DNA from: Glycomyces albidus
GTDB lineage: Bacteria; Actinomycetota; Actinomycetes; Mycobacteriales; Micromonosporaceae
Assembly: GCF_009451885.1 (NCBI RefSeq)
Contig: NZ_WIAO01000024.1
Location: 1 to 64,000 of the forward strand
Direction: 5' to 3'
Length of the DNA: 64,000 nt
A program made the translations under genes and the position numbers. A model generated the notes under the pieces. It did not search any database. It saw only the letters and a list, made by a program, of their open reading frames with translations, and was not told the DNA's origin. Positions 7,916 to 15,729 of the stretch are shown one piece after another. The stretch's first letter is position 1. The number at the start of each line of letters is the position of its first letter.

Positions 7916-8310
7916 GCGATCGCCGATCGATGGACCCCGCGGCGATGATGCGCCGCCTCGAGCAGATGCAGGCCGAGGCCGAGGCGATGCTCGCCAAGTA
8001 CAGCGAGCTCAGGGCGGAGTTCGGCGCCGACACCGTCGAAGTCGTCTCCGAGGACGGCCGCATCCGCGTCAAGCTCGACGCCGACGGCAAGGTCGCCGAG
8101 ATCGGCATCGACGAGCACGCGATGCGGCTGCGCCAGTCCTTGGCGCCCACCATCATCGCGCTCATCGAGGAGGCCACCGCCACCCACGCCGTGAAGACGG
8201 CGCAGATGGCGCAGGCCCTCATCGGCGACAAGATCGACGTCATGGCACTGGTCGATCGGGACATGCCCGAGCACCTGCGCGACCGCGCCCGCGACAACCT
8301 GGACCGCTAG
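7912..8310 (+). CDS. YbaB/EbfC-family protein, 132 aa
   Basis: A 132-residue YbaB/EbfC-like protein: a long helix (AAMMRRLEQMQAEAEAMLAKY), the hairpin VEVVSEDGRIRVKLDADGKV and AEIGIDEHAMRL, then terminal helices. It is homologous to its neighbour at 7580-7915 and to 40619-41005. The start ATG at 7912-7914 overlaps the upstream stop, so translation is coupled. A terminator-like hairpin follows at 8314-8351. Function is either nucleoid/DNA binding or a T7SS-associated chaperone; the sequence alone does not decide. Confidence 0.75.
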   Translation: MSDRRSMDPAAMMRRLEQMQAEAEAMLAKYSELRAEFGADTVEVVSEDGRIRVKLDADGKVAEIGIDEHAMRLRQSLAPTIIALIEEATATHAVKTAQMAQALIGDKIDVMALVDRDMPEHLRDRARDNLDR

Positions 8311-8313
8311 CGG

Positions 8314-8351
8314 CCCTGCGGCACCGCTGCCCTCGGGCCGCTGCCGCAGGG
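8314..8351 (+). terminator. Hairpin after the YbaB pair
   Basis: A 10-bp perfect stem (8314-8323 with 8342-8351) encloses an 18-base GC-rich loop, immediately after the stop at 8310. It likely ends the two-gene transcript. Confidence 0.6.
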
Positions 8352-8376
8352 TCACCGCCCGGTTGCCCGCAGCCGG

Positions 8377-8382
8377 TATCTT
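8377..8382 (+). promoter_or_regulatory. -10-like TATCTT, leaderless start
   Basis: TATCTT ends six bases before the ATG at 8389, a spacing that would put transcription start at or next to the A of the start codon. No clear Shine-Dalgarno sequence precedes this gene. Confidence 0.45.
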
Positions 8383-8388
8383 GCTCGC

Positions 8389-9270
8389 ATGGGAATGAAA
8401 GACCGCCTCGAGCACCTCAAGCAGCGAGCGCAGGACGCCGGCAAGATGGTCGTCGACGTCGGCGTCGAGAGCGCCCGCGAGAAGCGCGACGCCGCGACCG
8501 GATTCGCCAAGAGCAAAGTGGACGCCGCGACCGGCTTCGCCGTCGACAAGCGCGACGCCGCCAAGGACCTCGCTGTCAACACGAAGACCGCCTTCAAGGA
8601 GGGCGACTTCGAGGAGCTGCTCGCCCGCCTCCCCCTGCCCGCCCAGCCCGTCCAGGACGAATGGCAGTGGAGCCTCGGGAAGCTCATCACCGCCGGCAAC
8701 AAGCCCCCGCTCGGCACCGGGATGCTCCTGGGCCTCCTCGACAACTTCGGGACCATCGACATCGGCCCCAAGGAGGTCGGCTTCGACGGCGGCACCGCCA
8801 AGTGGCACAAGGTGAAGGCCGTCCGGACCCGGTCCCTCGACGGGATCCTCCAGAAGCTCTCCACCGACACGTTCACCGAGACCATCGAGAACCTGCTGCC
8901 GCCCGTCCCCGGCCGCGGCTGGGTCTCCGAGAAGGCCACCTCCGCGATCTTCACCCTGTGGGCGATGGTCGCCGACCTCGCCATCCGCGACCCCGAGGCC
9001 GGACGCCGCCAGGTCGTCTGCGAGATCGAGTACAAGGGCTGGATCTTCACGAAGGAGGCCGCGACCGGCTTCTTCACCGGCCCGGCCATGGCGCTCCTGC
9101 CGAACCTCGACCGGATCTTCCGCGACGAGGCCGCGAGCCGCGGCATCCCCGTGGAGCAGGCCGAGGACACCGCGATCGAGAACGCCGAAGCGCGCGTCGC
9201 GTGGCTGCGCGAGAAGCACGCCGCGATCGTCGCCAAGCGCGAAGCCGCGCAGAAGGCGATCGAGTACTAG
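8389..9270 (+). CDS. Conserved-looking protein of unknown function, 293 aa
   Basis: A 293-residue soluble-looking protein. The first 65 residues are a charged helical region with a repeated unit (DAATGFAKSKV, DAATGFAVDKR, DAAKDLAVNTK), suggesting a coiled or amphipathic tether. The rest is a mixed alpha/beta domain with FGTIDIGPKEVGFDGG and KWHKVKAVRTRS at about 120-150. There is no signal peptide or clear TM segment. The stop codon shares the palindrome CTAG (9267-9270) with the stop of the convergent oxidoreductase gene. I do not recognise the family and assign no function. Confidence 0.65.
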   Translation: MGMKDRLEHLKQRAQDAGKMVVDVGVESAREKRDAATGFAKSKVDAATGFAVDKRDAAKDLAVNTKTAFKEGDFEELLARLPLPAQPVQDEWQWSLGKLITAGNKPPLGTGMLLGLLDNFGTIDIGPKEVGFDGGTAKWHKVKAVRTRSLDGILQKLSTDTFTETIENLLPPVPGRGWVSEKATSAIFTLWAMVADLAIRDPEAGRRQVVCEIEYKGWIFTKEAATGFFTGPAMALLPNLDRIFRDEAASRGIPVEQAEDTAIENAEARVAWLREKHAAIVAKREAAQKAIEY

Positions 9271-10268
9271 GACTGCTGCGGGTGGGTCTCGCCGGGGTAG
9301 CGGAGCCCGATCTGGGACCGCACCTCGTCGAGGATCGCCATCACCTCGAGCGTGCTCTGCGGCGGCACCAGGGTCGACTCCAGCCGGCCCTGGCGCAGCG
9401 CGCGGTGCACCTCGAGCGCCTCGTGCACGTAGCCGTGGCCGACGTAGGGCGCCTCGACCTCGCGGGGCGCCTCGTTGTACCGCACCAGCGTGTACCCGCT
9501 CGGCCGGTACGCGTACTCCTTCAGCTCGATCCGGCCCTCGGTGCCCGCGATGGTGACCTCGTTGCCGGGCCCGCCGCGGTAGGAGCACGAGAGCTGCGCG
9601 ATCGCGTTCGGGTACGTGAGGGTGATCGCCGTCTGCGCGTCGACGCCGGTCACCGGGTCCATGACGGCCACGGCCGACACCGATTCGGGCGCGCCGAGCG
9701 CCAGATGCGCCAGCGTCACCGGGTACACGCCGAGGTCGAGCAGCGCGCCTCCGGCGAGTTCGGGGTTCCGGAGCCGGTGCGAGGGCGGCATGTCGCCGGC
9801 GATCGAGAAGTTCCCGTTGACGGACACGACCTCGCCGATCATGCCCTCCTTGATGGCCCGCCGCATCTCCCGGATCGCCGGGTTGCAGCGGGTCCACATG
9901 GCCTCCATGAGGAACCGCTGGTGCTCGCGGGCGACGTCGAACATCGTCCGGGCCTGCGCCGCGTTGTACGCGAACGCCTTCTCGCACAGGACGTGCTTGC
10001 CGGCCTCCAGCAGCCGGAGGGTCGGCAGGTAGTGATGGGAATGCGGGGTCGCGACGTAGACGATGTCCACTTCGTCGTCGGCCGCAAGCGCCTGGACGGA
10101 GTCCCAGGCGTGAGGGATGTCGTACTTCTTGGCGAACGCGGCGGCGCGCTCCGCCGATCGAGAGGCCACAGCGGTGACGCGGCAATCGTCGAGGAGGGCA
10201 AGATCTTCCACAAAGGTCGATGCGATTCCGCCGGTCGCCAGGATTCCCCATCGGATCGGTTCAACCAT
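9267..10268 (-). CDS. Gfo/Idh/MocA-family NAD(P)-dependent oxidoreductase
   Basis: A 333-residue dehydrogenase. The N-terminus IRWGILATGGIASTFVEDL is the Rossmann nucleotide-binding loop of the family, followed by VTAVASRSAERAAAFAKKY and DIVYVATPHSHHY. The usual EKP motif appears as CEKAF at about residue 95, with Ala in place of Pro. The C-terminal half is the alpha/beta substrate domain. Length fits the trans-1,2-dihydrobenzene-1,2-diol dehydrogenase-like branch. The ATG chosen (10266-10268) begins M-V-E-P just before the Rossmann strand. It faces the 293-residue gene convergently, and their stop codons share CTAG. Substrate, probably a sugar or cyclitol, cannot be read from the sequence. 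Confidence 0.85.
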   Translation of the reverse strand: MVEPIRWGILATGGIASTFVEDLALLDDCRVTAVASRSAERAAAFAKKYDIPHAWDSVQALAADDEVDIVYVATPHSHHYLPTLRLLEAGKHVLCEKAFAYNAAQARTMFDVAREHQRFLMEAMWTRCNPAIREMRRAIKEGMIGEVVSVNGNFSIAGDMPPSHRLRNPELAGGALLDLGVYPVTLAHLALGAPESVSAVAVMDPVTGVDAQTAITLTYPNAIAQLSCSYRGGPGNEVTIAGTEGRIELKEYAYRPSGYTLVRYNEAPREVEAPYVGHGYVHEALEVHRALRQGRLESTLVPPQSTLEVMAILDEVRSQIGLRYPGETHPQQS

Positions 10269-10448
10269 GGACGTAAGCACACCACAACTTCCGGCGATCG
10301 TCAACACGAGGGTCAGCGGTACTATCTCCGCTAACCGGGCCATACTCGCGCCCGTCGGTGACCGTGCGTGATCGCTCCTGCTCTCCCTGGTGGGCGGTGT
10401 GACGATTCCCCCACTGGGGAACCGAGCGGGCCGTGGCAATATGGCGAA

Positions 10449-11081
10449 ATGCAGACGACCCGAATCAAACGCGCCGTCGCGTCCGCGCTGGCCGCCGCGG
10501 CCGGCCTCGGCTGCGTCCTGGCGACCGCCGCCCCCGCTTCGGCGCACGCCGCGCTCACCGGCACCGACCCCGAGGACGGCGCGGTCCTCGCGGAGGCCCC
10601 GGCCGAGGTGTCGGCGACGTTCTCGGAGATCCTGGACGGGCCCTCGACCGAGATCGCGGTGACCGACCCGTCCGGCGCGCTCGTCGACGTGGCCGACCCG
10701 GTGTTCGACGGCGACACGTTCACCCAGCCGATGCTGTACACCGAGCCCGGCGAGTACACGGTCGCGTTCCGGGTGATCTCCGAGGACGGCCACCGCGTCG
10801 ACGATTCGCTCGAGTTCACCGTCGAGTCGATCCCCGAGGGCCTGTACGCGCCCGGTGCGGCGCCGCAGGAGACCGCCGGCGCGGCAACGGAGTCGCAGTC
10901 GGAGTCGTCCCCGGCCGCCGAGACGTCCGAAGAGGCCGCTGCGGCCGCGGAAGAAGAGGACTCGAACGCCGGCGCGGCGCTCGCCGCGATCCTGCTGGGC
11001 CTGCTCGTCATCGTCGGCATCGGCGTGGTCCTCGTGAAGACCTTGGGCCGCAAGAAGCACGACGCCGGCGGCGAGGCCTGA
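10449..11081 (+). CDS. copC: CopC-domain copper-binding membrane-anchored protein
   Basis: A 210-residue protein with a Sec signal peptide (cleavage after PASA, near residue 33) that exposes HAALTGTDPEDGA, the N-terminal His motif of CopC copper-binding beta barrels. A second typical motif, SEDGHRVDDSLEFTV, is near residue 120. An acidic, Ala/Glu-rich linker leads to a C-terminal transmembrane helix (about 178-198) and a basic tail. It probably binds copper at the outer face of the membrane. No copD follows, so it stands alone. The hexamer CAATAT ends six bases before the ATG and no RBS is obvious, suggesting a leaderless mRNA. Confidence 0.85.
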   Translation: MQTTRIKRAVASALAAAAGLGCVLATAAPASAHAALTGTDPEDGAVLAEAPAEVSATFSEILDGPSTEIAVTDPSGALVDVADPVFDGDTFTQPMLYTEPGEYTVAFRVISEDGHRVDDSLEFTVESIPEGLYAPGAAPQETAGAATESQSESSPAAETSEEAAAAAEEEDSNAGAALAAILLGLLVIVGIGVVLVKTLGRKKHDAGGEA

Positions 11082-11187
11082 CGCAAGATTTTGTCCATTG
11101 AGGGCAGTCGCACTCGGCGGCGCCGATCTTCCACGCGGGCGGTGGGCCCGAACGCCGGCGAGCAGTCCACAAGGGCCTATACGGGCG

Positions 11188-11616
11188 TCAGGGGCAGTTG
11201 ACCCATTCGTCGGTGCCGTCGTCGAAGTGCTGGTGCTTCCAGATCGGCAGGCGCGCCTTCACTTCGTCGACCAGGTCGGCGCAGGCGTCGAACGCCTCCT
11301 TGCGGTGCTCGGCGGCGACCGCCGCGACCAGCGCCGGGTCGCCGATCGCCAGATCGCCGACCCGGTGCGAGACGACGATGCCGCGCACGCCGGGCCTGGC
11401 GGCGATCTCCTCGGCGATCCGCCGCAGCTCCTCGCCCGCCGACGGGTGGCCCTCGTAGGAGAGCGAGAGGACACCGCGGCCGTGGTCGTGGTTGCGGACC
11501 ACGCCGGCGAACGAGACGACCGCGCCGGCCTCGGCGACGGCGACCGCCCGCTCGTGCTCGGCGACGTCGAGCGGCGCGTCCAGGACGCGGGCGCGGATCA
11601 TTGCTGCACTGCTCAT
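11188..11616 (-). CDS. moaE: Molybdopterin synthase catalytic subunit MoaE
   Basis: A 142-residue protein matching MoaE in length and motifs: GAVVSFAGVVRNHDHGRGV near 30-48, LSYEGHPSAGEE, VVSHRVGDLAIGD, HRKEAFDACADLVDEVK and the C-terminal LPIWKHQHFDDG loop that holds the active-site lysines. With the small subunit MoaD it inserts two sulfurs into precursor Z to make molybdopterin. The ATG at 11614-11616 overlaps the moeA stop by four bases. It is last in a minus-strand Moco operon. No moaD or moaA is in the window, so these must lie elsewhere. Confidence 0.92.
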   Translation of the reverse strand: MSSAAMIRARVLDAPLDVAEHERAVAVAEAGAVVSFAGVVRNHDHGRGVLSLSYEGHPSAGEELRRIAEEIAARPGVRGIVVSHRVGDLAIGDPALVAAVAAEHRKEAFDACADLVDEVKARLPIWKHQHFDDGTDEWVNCP

Positions 11617-12782
11617 TGGGAAACCCCCGGGACGGTGGCGAGGTCGACGACGCTTCCGGCGGCCGCGCCGTCGGGAGCGCCGGGCGGGATCACGGCGAAC
11701 CCGGCGGCGCCCGCGAGACCGCGGAGCATCGCCGAACCGTGGTGGGCGAGCCGGCGCCCGGCCGGGTCGACCAGCGCGAGGTGCGTGAACGAGCCGCGGC
11801 CCGGCACGTCCTCGGCCAGTTCGACCGTGCGCAGCGGCGGCAGCGGCAGGCCGCGCAGGCCCGCGAGCAGCGGCGCGACGACGGTGACGGCCGCGATCAC
11901 GGCCGACTGCGGATTGCCGGGGAGCCCGGCGACGAACTTCCCGTCCCCGGTGCGCGCCAAGAGCATCGGAAACCCCGGCCGCACGGCGACGGTGTTGAGC
12001 ACGTATTCGGCGCCGATCTCGGCGAGCGCGGCGTGCAGGTGGTCGACCGGGCCGACCATGGTGCCGCCGGTGGTGCACACCAGGTCGGCTTCGGCGAGGG
12101 CGTCGCGCAGGGCCGCGACGTGCGCTTCGAGGGTGTCCTCGACCGGTCCGATGCTCGGCCCGGCGTCGGCGCCCGCGGCGGCGAGGAGGTGGGGGACCAT
12201 CGGGCCGAGCGCGTCGCGGATCCGGCCCTTCCCGGAGACGCCGCTGGTGAGCAGTTCGTCGCCGAAGACGACGACGCGGGTCCTCGGCTTCCCGTGCGCG
12301 GGCAGCGTGAGGTGGCCGGCGGCCGCGGCGAGGCCGATCACGGGCGGGGTGACGGGGGTCCCGGCGGGCAGCAGCTCCTCGCCGTGGCGGGCCTCTTCGC
12401 CGGCTTCGCGCCATTCGCGGGCGCTCGGGCCGTCGACGAACCCGTCCTCGACCGCGGCGTGCTCGAGCCGGATGATGCCTTCGCAGCCGCCCGGGACCTG
12501 CGCGCCGGTCGCGATCTTCACGGCCGCGCCCGCGGCGAGGGCCTCGGGGACCTGCCCGGCGAGGACGTCGCCGCCGATGCGCCAGGGGCCCGGGCCGGCG
12601 ACGGCCCAGCCGTCGACCGCGGAGGTCGGGAACGCCGGGAGGTCCGACACGGCGACCAGGGGCGCGGCCAGCGCCGACCCGGCGGCGTCGTCGAACGGCA
12701 GCTCGGCGGGGGCCGGTTTCGCGTCGTAGCCTGCGGCCCAGGCGGTCTCGCGGGCCTCGGTCCAGCTGATCGGGTCGGTCAT
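11613..12782 (-). CDS. moeA: Molybdopterin molybdotransferase MoeA
   Basis: A 389-residue protein with the MoeA layout: an N-terminal domain with DLPAFPTSAVDGWAVAG, a beta region with ATGAQVPGGCEGIIRLE, then the MogA-like domain with VVFGDELL and CTTGGTMVGPVDH (about 205-217), and the C-terminal domain starting after LPGNPQSAVIAAVTV. It inserts molybdate into adenylylated molybdopterin to form Moco. Four-base overlaps on both sides (moaE, mog) show tight operon structure. The length is near the usual 400 residues. Confidence 0.92.
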   Translation of the reverse strand: MTDPISWTEARETAWAAGYDAKPAPAELPFDDAAGSALAAPLVAVSDLPAFPTSAVDGWAVAGPGPWRIGGDVLAGQVPEALAAGAAVKIATGAQVPGGCEGIIRLEHAAVEDGFVDGPSAREWREAGEEARHGEELLPAGTPVTPPVIGLAAAAGHLTLPAHGKPRTRVVVFGDELLTSGVSGKGRIRDALGPMVPHLLAAAGADAGPSIGPVEDTLEAHVAALRDALAEADLVCTTGGTMVGPVDHLHAALAEIGAEYVLNTVAVRPGFPMLLARTGDGKFVAGLPGNPQSAVIAAVTVVAPLLAGLRGLPLPPLRTVELAEDVPGRGSFTHLALVDPAGRRLAHHGSAMLRGLAGAAGFAVIPPGAPDGAAAGSVVDLATVPGVSQ

Positions 12783-13270
12783 GGCTTCCTCTCGTGGTCG
12801 CCGTCGTGGAGCTGGGAGACCGCGTGCTCCACGAACTTCGCGGTGAGCACACTGAGCCCGTCCTTCGCGGCGCCGCGCGAACCGGCGAGGTTCACGATCA
12901 GCGTCCGGCCGGCGACCCCGGCGATGCCGCGGGACAGCGCCGCGTGCGGGGTCTTCGCGAGCCCGGCCGCGCGGATCGCCTCGGCGATCCCCGGGACCTC
13001 GAAGTCGACGATCTCGCTGGTCTGATCCGGGGTCAGGTCGCGGGTCGTCAGCCCGGTCCCGCCGGAGGTGACCACCAGGTCGGCCCCGGCGGCGACCGCC
13101 GCGCGGAGCGCTTCGCCGACCTCGTCGCCGTCGTGGACGACGACCGGGCCGGACACGTCGAACCCGTGCGAGCGGAATCCCTCGGCGAGGAGGGGCCCCG
13201 ACTCGTCCTCGTACACCCCGTCGGCCGCCCGGTTCGAGGCGACGACGACGGTGACCTTCACCGGTGCCAT
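12779..13270 (-). CDS. mog: MoaB/Mog-type molybdopterin adenylyltransferase
   Basis: A 163-residue protein of the MoaB/Mog family: VTVVVASNRAADGVYEDESG at the N-terminus, ADLVVTSGGTGLTTRDLTPD (about 71-90) as the molybdopterin-binding loop, then EVPGIAEAIRA and LSRGIAGVAGRTLIVNLAGS. It adenylylates molybdopterin before metal insertion by MoeA, which is encoded next with a four-base overlap. The start ATG (13268-13270) lies inside the end of moaC, giving a 13-base overlap. Confidence 0.9.
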   Translation of the reverse strand: MAPVKVTVVVASNRAADGVYEDESGPLLAEGFRSHGFDVSGPVVVHDGDEVGEALRAAVAAGADLVVTSGGTGLTTRDLTPDQTSEIVDFEVPGIAEAIRAAGLAKTPHAALSRGIAGVAGRTLIVNLAGSRGAAKDGLSVLTAKFVEHAVSQLHDGDHERKP

Positions 13271-13725
13271 TCGCCCGTCTTCCCTCCGAGCTTCTCCTCG
13301 ACCCTGATGTCGGTGATGACCGCGGCGGGGTCGACGGCCTTGACCATGTCCACCAAGGTGAGGCCGGCGACCGAGACGGCCGTGAGCGCCTCCATCTCGA
13401 CGCCGGTGCGGTCGGCGGTCCTGACGCGCGCGGCGATGTCCACGCCGTCGTCGGTCACCGCCAGGTCCACCGCGACGCCGCTGATGGCGATCGGGTGGCA
13501 CAGGGGCACCAGGTCCGGGGTGCGCTTCGCGGCCATGATGCCCGCGATCCGCGCGGTCGCGAGCGCGTCGCCCTTCGCGAGAGAGTTCTCGCGCAGCGCC
13601 GCGACCACCTCGGGCGTGGTGACCAGGCGCCCGGTGGCGAGCGCCGAGCGCTGGGACACGTCCTTGCCGGACACGTCCACCATGCGCGCGCTGCCGTGGG
13701 AGTCGACGTGGGTGAGCTCAGCCAT
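13258..13725 (-). CDS. moaC: Cyclic pyranopterin monophosphate synthase MoaC
   Basis: A 155-residue protein with full MoaC signatures: HVDSHGSARMVDVSGKD at the start, KRTPDLVPLCHPIAISGV near 67-84, VRTADRTGVEMEALTAVSVA and LVDMVKAVDPAAVITDI near 124-140. It converts the MoaA product to cyclic pyranopterin monophosphate. It is the first gene of the operon moaC-mog-moeA-moaE. On the minus strand TAGACT (13733-13738) ends seven bases before the ATG, so the operon transcript may be leaderless. Confidence 0.93.
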   Translation of the reverse strand: MAELTHVDSHGSARMVDVSGKDVSQRSALATGRLVTTPEVVAALRENSLAKGDALATARIAGIMAAKRTPDLVPLCHPIAISGVAVDLAVTDDGVDIAARVRTADRTGVEMEALTAVSVAGLTLVDMVKAVDPAAVITDIRVEEKLGGKTGEWHR

Positions 13726-13765
13726 GGAGCGAAGTCTAGTCGCGGCGGCCGACGCCGCCGAGCCG

Positions 13766-14164
13766 TCAGTCGCGGTCGCCCCACCAGAACCCGATGTTGA
13801 TGAAGAACGAGGCGAGCAGCGGCGGGAACACCAGGATGAGCGGCAGGACCGCTTCGAAGCGGGAGAGCAGGCCGAGCCCCGGGAGCGGGCCGATGAGCAT
13901 CGACGGCCGGTCCCCGGGCTCCCAGTCGCCGAGGACGGTGATCTCCTCGGTCCCCGACCCGGTCTCGAGGAGCGCGGGGGACCGCATCCAGGACCCGTCG
14001 GTGCACCAGGTGCCGACGCAGTTGGGATCCTCGCCGTCGTCGACGACGGTCACGGTCTGGTACTCGCCCCAGAACAGGTACGAGACGCACCAGACGGCGA
14101 CGGCCGCGCACAGGCAGAACCAGAGGGCGAGGAGCAGACCGGTGAGGGCGCGCTTGACGGACAC
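13766..14164 (-). CDS. Small membrane protein of unknown function, 132 aa
   Basis: A 132-residue protein with a hydrophobic segment at about residues 6-28, an extracytoplasmic-looking middle containing two Cys (DPNCVGTWCTDGSW) that could form a disulfide, and a second hydrophobic segment at about 103-126. The start is taken as GTG at 14162-14164 because GGAG lies five bases upstream and the hydrophobic segment begins directly after a basic MSVKRA. It is not overlapping moaC and probably is a separate unit. No family is recognised. Confidence 0.6.
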   Translation of the reverse strand: MSVKRALTGLLLALWFCLCAAVAVWCVSYLFWGEYQTVTVVDDGEDPNCVGTWCTDGSWMRSPALLETGSGTEEITVLGDWEPGDRPSMLIGPLPGLGLLSRFEAVLPLILVFPPLLASFFINIGFWWGDRD

Positions 14165-14274
14165 GGGGGACTCCAGGGGTCTCGGGCGACGGGAGGGCAC
14201 TGCGGGGGCGAAGTCGAGAATACGCGGCGGCCACTTCGCGGTCCGGTCCCGGAAGCGGCTCCGCGGGCCTGTAT

Positions 14275-14280
14275 TAGCGT
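14275..14280 (+). promoter_or_regulatory. -10-like TAGCGT, leaderless start
   Basis: TAGCGT, inside TATTAGCGT, ends seven bases before the GTG at 14288. There is no Shine-Dalgarno sequence between them. Confidence 0.45.
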
Positions 14281-14287
14281 CGGGTGC

Positions 14288-14656
14288 GTGATCGAATGGC
14301 TCTACCTCGCCGCCCAGGGCGTCGCGCTGGCGATGAGCGCCTGGTTCTTCGTCGACACCGCCCGCTCGCGGCAGGTGGGGCGCCGCCACTTCGTCGGCGT
14401 CGCCGTGCTCGTGGCCTTCCTGCTCGCGCAGCTCGTCGCCGGGATCGCGATCGTCCCCGGCGAGCCCGGCACCGGCAAGGGGCTGTTCTTCTCGTACCTG
14501 GTGACGGCCGTGCTCGTGCCGGTCGCGGCGAGCTTCTGGGGCTCGATCGACCGCAGCCGGTGGGGCATCGGCACCGTCGCGGCCTCGGGTGTCGTGGTGG
14601 CGGCGCTGATGCTGCGCATCCACCAGATCTGGGAGTTCCAGATCCATGTCGGCTGA
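14288..14656 (+). CDS. Four-helix membrane protein, 122 aa
   Basis: A 122-residue integral membrane protein starting at GTG 14288 (MIEWLYLAAQGVALAMSAW). Four hydrophobic segments are visible: about 5-21, 38-56, 66-82 and 92-108. No charged catalytic motif is apparent. It overlaps the next membrane-protein gene by 11 bases, so the two are translated together and may form a complex. The -10-like TAGCGT seven bases upstream suggests leaderless transcription. Function unknown. Confidence 0.6.
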   Translation: MIEWLYLAAQGVALAMSAWFFVDTARSRQVGRRHFVGVAVLVAFLLAQLVAGIAIVPGEPGTGKGLFFSYLVTAVLVPVAASFWGSIDRSRWGIGTVAASGVVVAALMLRIHQIWEFQIHVG

Positions 14657-15047
14657 GGTTCGGGCGCCGCGCTCGCTCGCGGACGGCTTCGGCCGGCTCA
14701 TCGTGCTCGTGTACGTCGTCTTCGCGGTCTCGGCGGGCGCCCGCGCGGGCTACCAGGTCGCGACCAAGTTCGCCGAGGCCCCGCTGAGTTTCACGCTCAG
14801 CGCCGTCGCGGCCGCGATCTACCTGGTGGCGGCGGTTGCGATCATCCGCGGCGCACCGCGCACCGCCCTCGCGGCGGTCGGCGTGGAGCTCGTCGGCGTG
14901 CTCGCCGTCGGCGCGCTGAGCGTCGCGAACCCGGACTGGTTCCCCGAGCCGTCGGTCTGGTCCCACTTCGGGTCCGGCTACGGGTACGTCCCGCTGGTCC
15001 TCCCGGTCGCGGGCGTGGTCTATCTGCTGCGCCGCCGGGCCGCCTAG
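14646..15047 (+). CDS. Four-helix membrane protein, 133 aa
   Basis: A 133-residue membrane protein with hydrophobic segments at about 16-32, 50-68, 74-92 and 110-126, resembling small actinobacterial integral membrane proteins of unknown function. Its ATG at 14646 lies inside the end of the preceding gene (11-base overlap), so it belongs to the same two-gene unit. It converges on the minus-strand gene ending at 15112. No function can be assigned. Confidence 0.65.
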   Translation: MSAEVRAPRSLADGFGRLIVLVYVVFAVSAGARAGYQVATKFAEAPLSFTLSAVAAAIYLVAAVAIIRGAPRTALAAVGVELVGVLAVGALSVANPDWFPEPSVWSHFGSGYGYVPLVLPVAGVVYLLRRRAA

Positions 15048-15111
15048 GGTTCCTGCGGATCAGGGCGGAGCCGGATCCGGGTCCGCGGGCTGGACGAGGA
15101 CCGTTCCGGCG

Positions 15112-15723
15112 TCAGCGGCGGGCGGCCTCGACCGCTTCGGCGGCGGTCTCGAGGAACCGCAGCAGGCCGCCGTCCTCGGCCGGCTTGAGGTGCCCGCGGT
15201 GCCATGCGACGACCCAGTTCGACCGGACCATCCAGGACTGCGCGAGCGGTTCGGGGAGGACGTCGAGGAGGGCGCTCGCCGCGGCGGGGTCGGCCGCGGC
15301 CGCCGTCCGGGCCGCCCCGGCAGGGACCGGCACCGGCAGGCAGCGCGCGTCGGGCTGGAACCACTGCTTCGTGAGCCGCTCCGTGCCGGGCTCGGCGACC
15401 AGGAGGTCCGGCGCGGGCCGGGCGGTCGCGACCGCCGTGAACCAGTGCGCCACGTGCTTCCTGCGGTCCCAGACGCCGGGGTTGGCGAACGCGGCCACCC
15501 GTCGTCCGGCGCGGACGCCGACGGCCACGCGGGCGGGGTTCAGGTTCAGGCGCAGTCCCAGCGCCTCCAGTTCCGCGAGCGCGCCGGCGGCCTCCGGGTC
15601 TGCCGGCCCCGTGGACCGCAGCCCGAACGCCGCGGCGAACCGCTGTTCCCGGCGCCGCCGTGCTCCGCCGGTCGCCGAGCCGAGGACGGTCTCGAGGAAG
15701 AAGTGCGCGATCAGCTCGGACAT
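15112..15723 (-). CDS. Uncharacterised protein at the end of the FtsK/WXG operon, 203 aa
   Basis: A 203-residue soluble-looking protein with an N-terminal hydrophobic patch (SELIAHFFLETVLGSAT), a basic stretch GGARRRREQR and an alpha/beta remainder with WDRRKHVAHWFTAV and WMVRSNWVVAWHRGHL. It begins six bases after the stop of the WXG-EspC fusion gene and is therefore probably co-expressed with it. A chaperone-like role for the secreted partner would fit the position, as in other T7SS loci, but no sequence feature proves this. No family is recognised. Confidence 0.6.
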   Translation of the reverse strand: MSELIAHFFLETVLGSATGGARRRREQRFAAAFGLRSTGPADPEAAGALAELEALGLRLNLNPARVAVGVRAGRRVAAFANPGVWDRRKHVAHWFTAVATARPAPDLLVAEPGTERLTKQWFQPDARCLPVPVPAGAARTAAAADPAAASALLDVLPEPLAQSWMVRSNWVVAWHRGHLKPAEDGGLLRFLETAAEAVEAARR

Positions 15724-15729
15724 GGCGGC

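Noticed and set aside
7363-10251. A 962-codon open frame on the minus strand across the YbaB and 293-residue genes
   Set aside because: Its product is low-complexity Arg/Gly/Asp-rich and has no domains; it is the antisense shadow of high-GC plus-strand genes and of the oxidoreductase gene in another frame.
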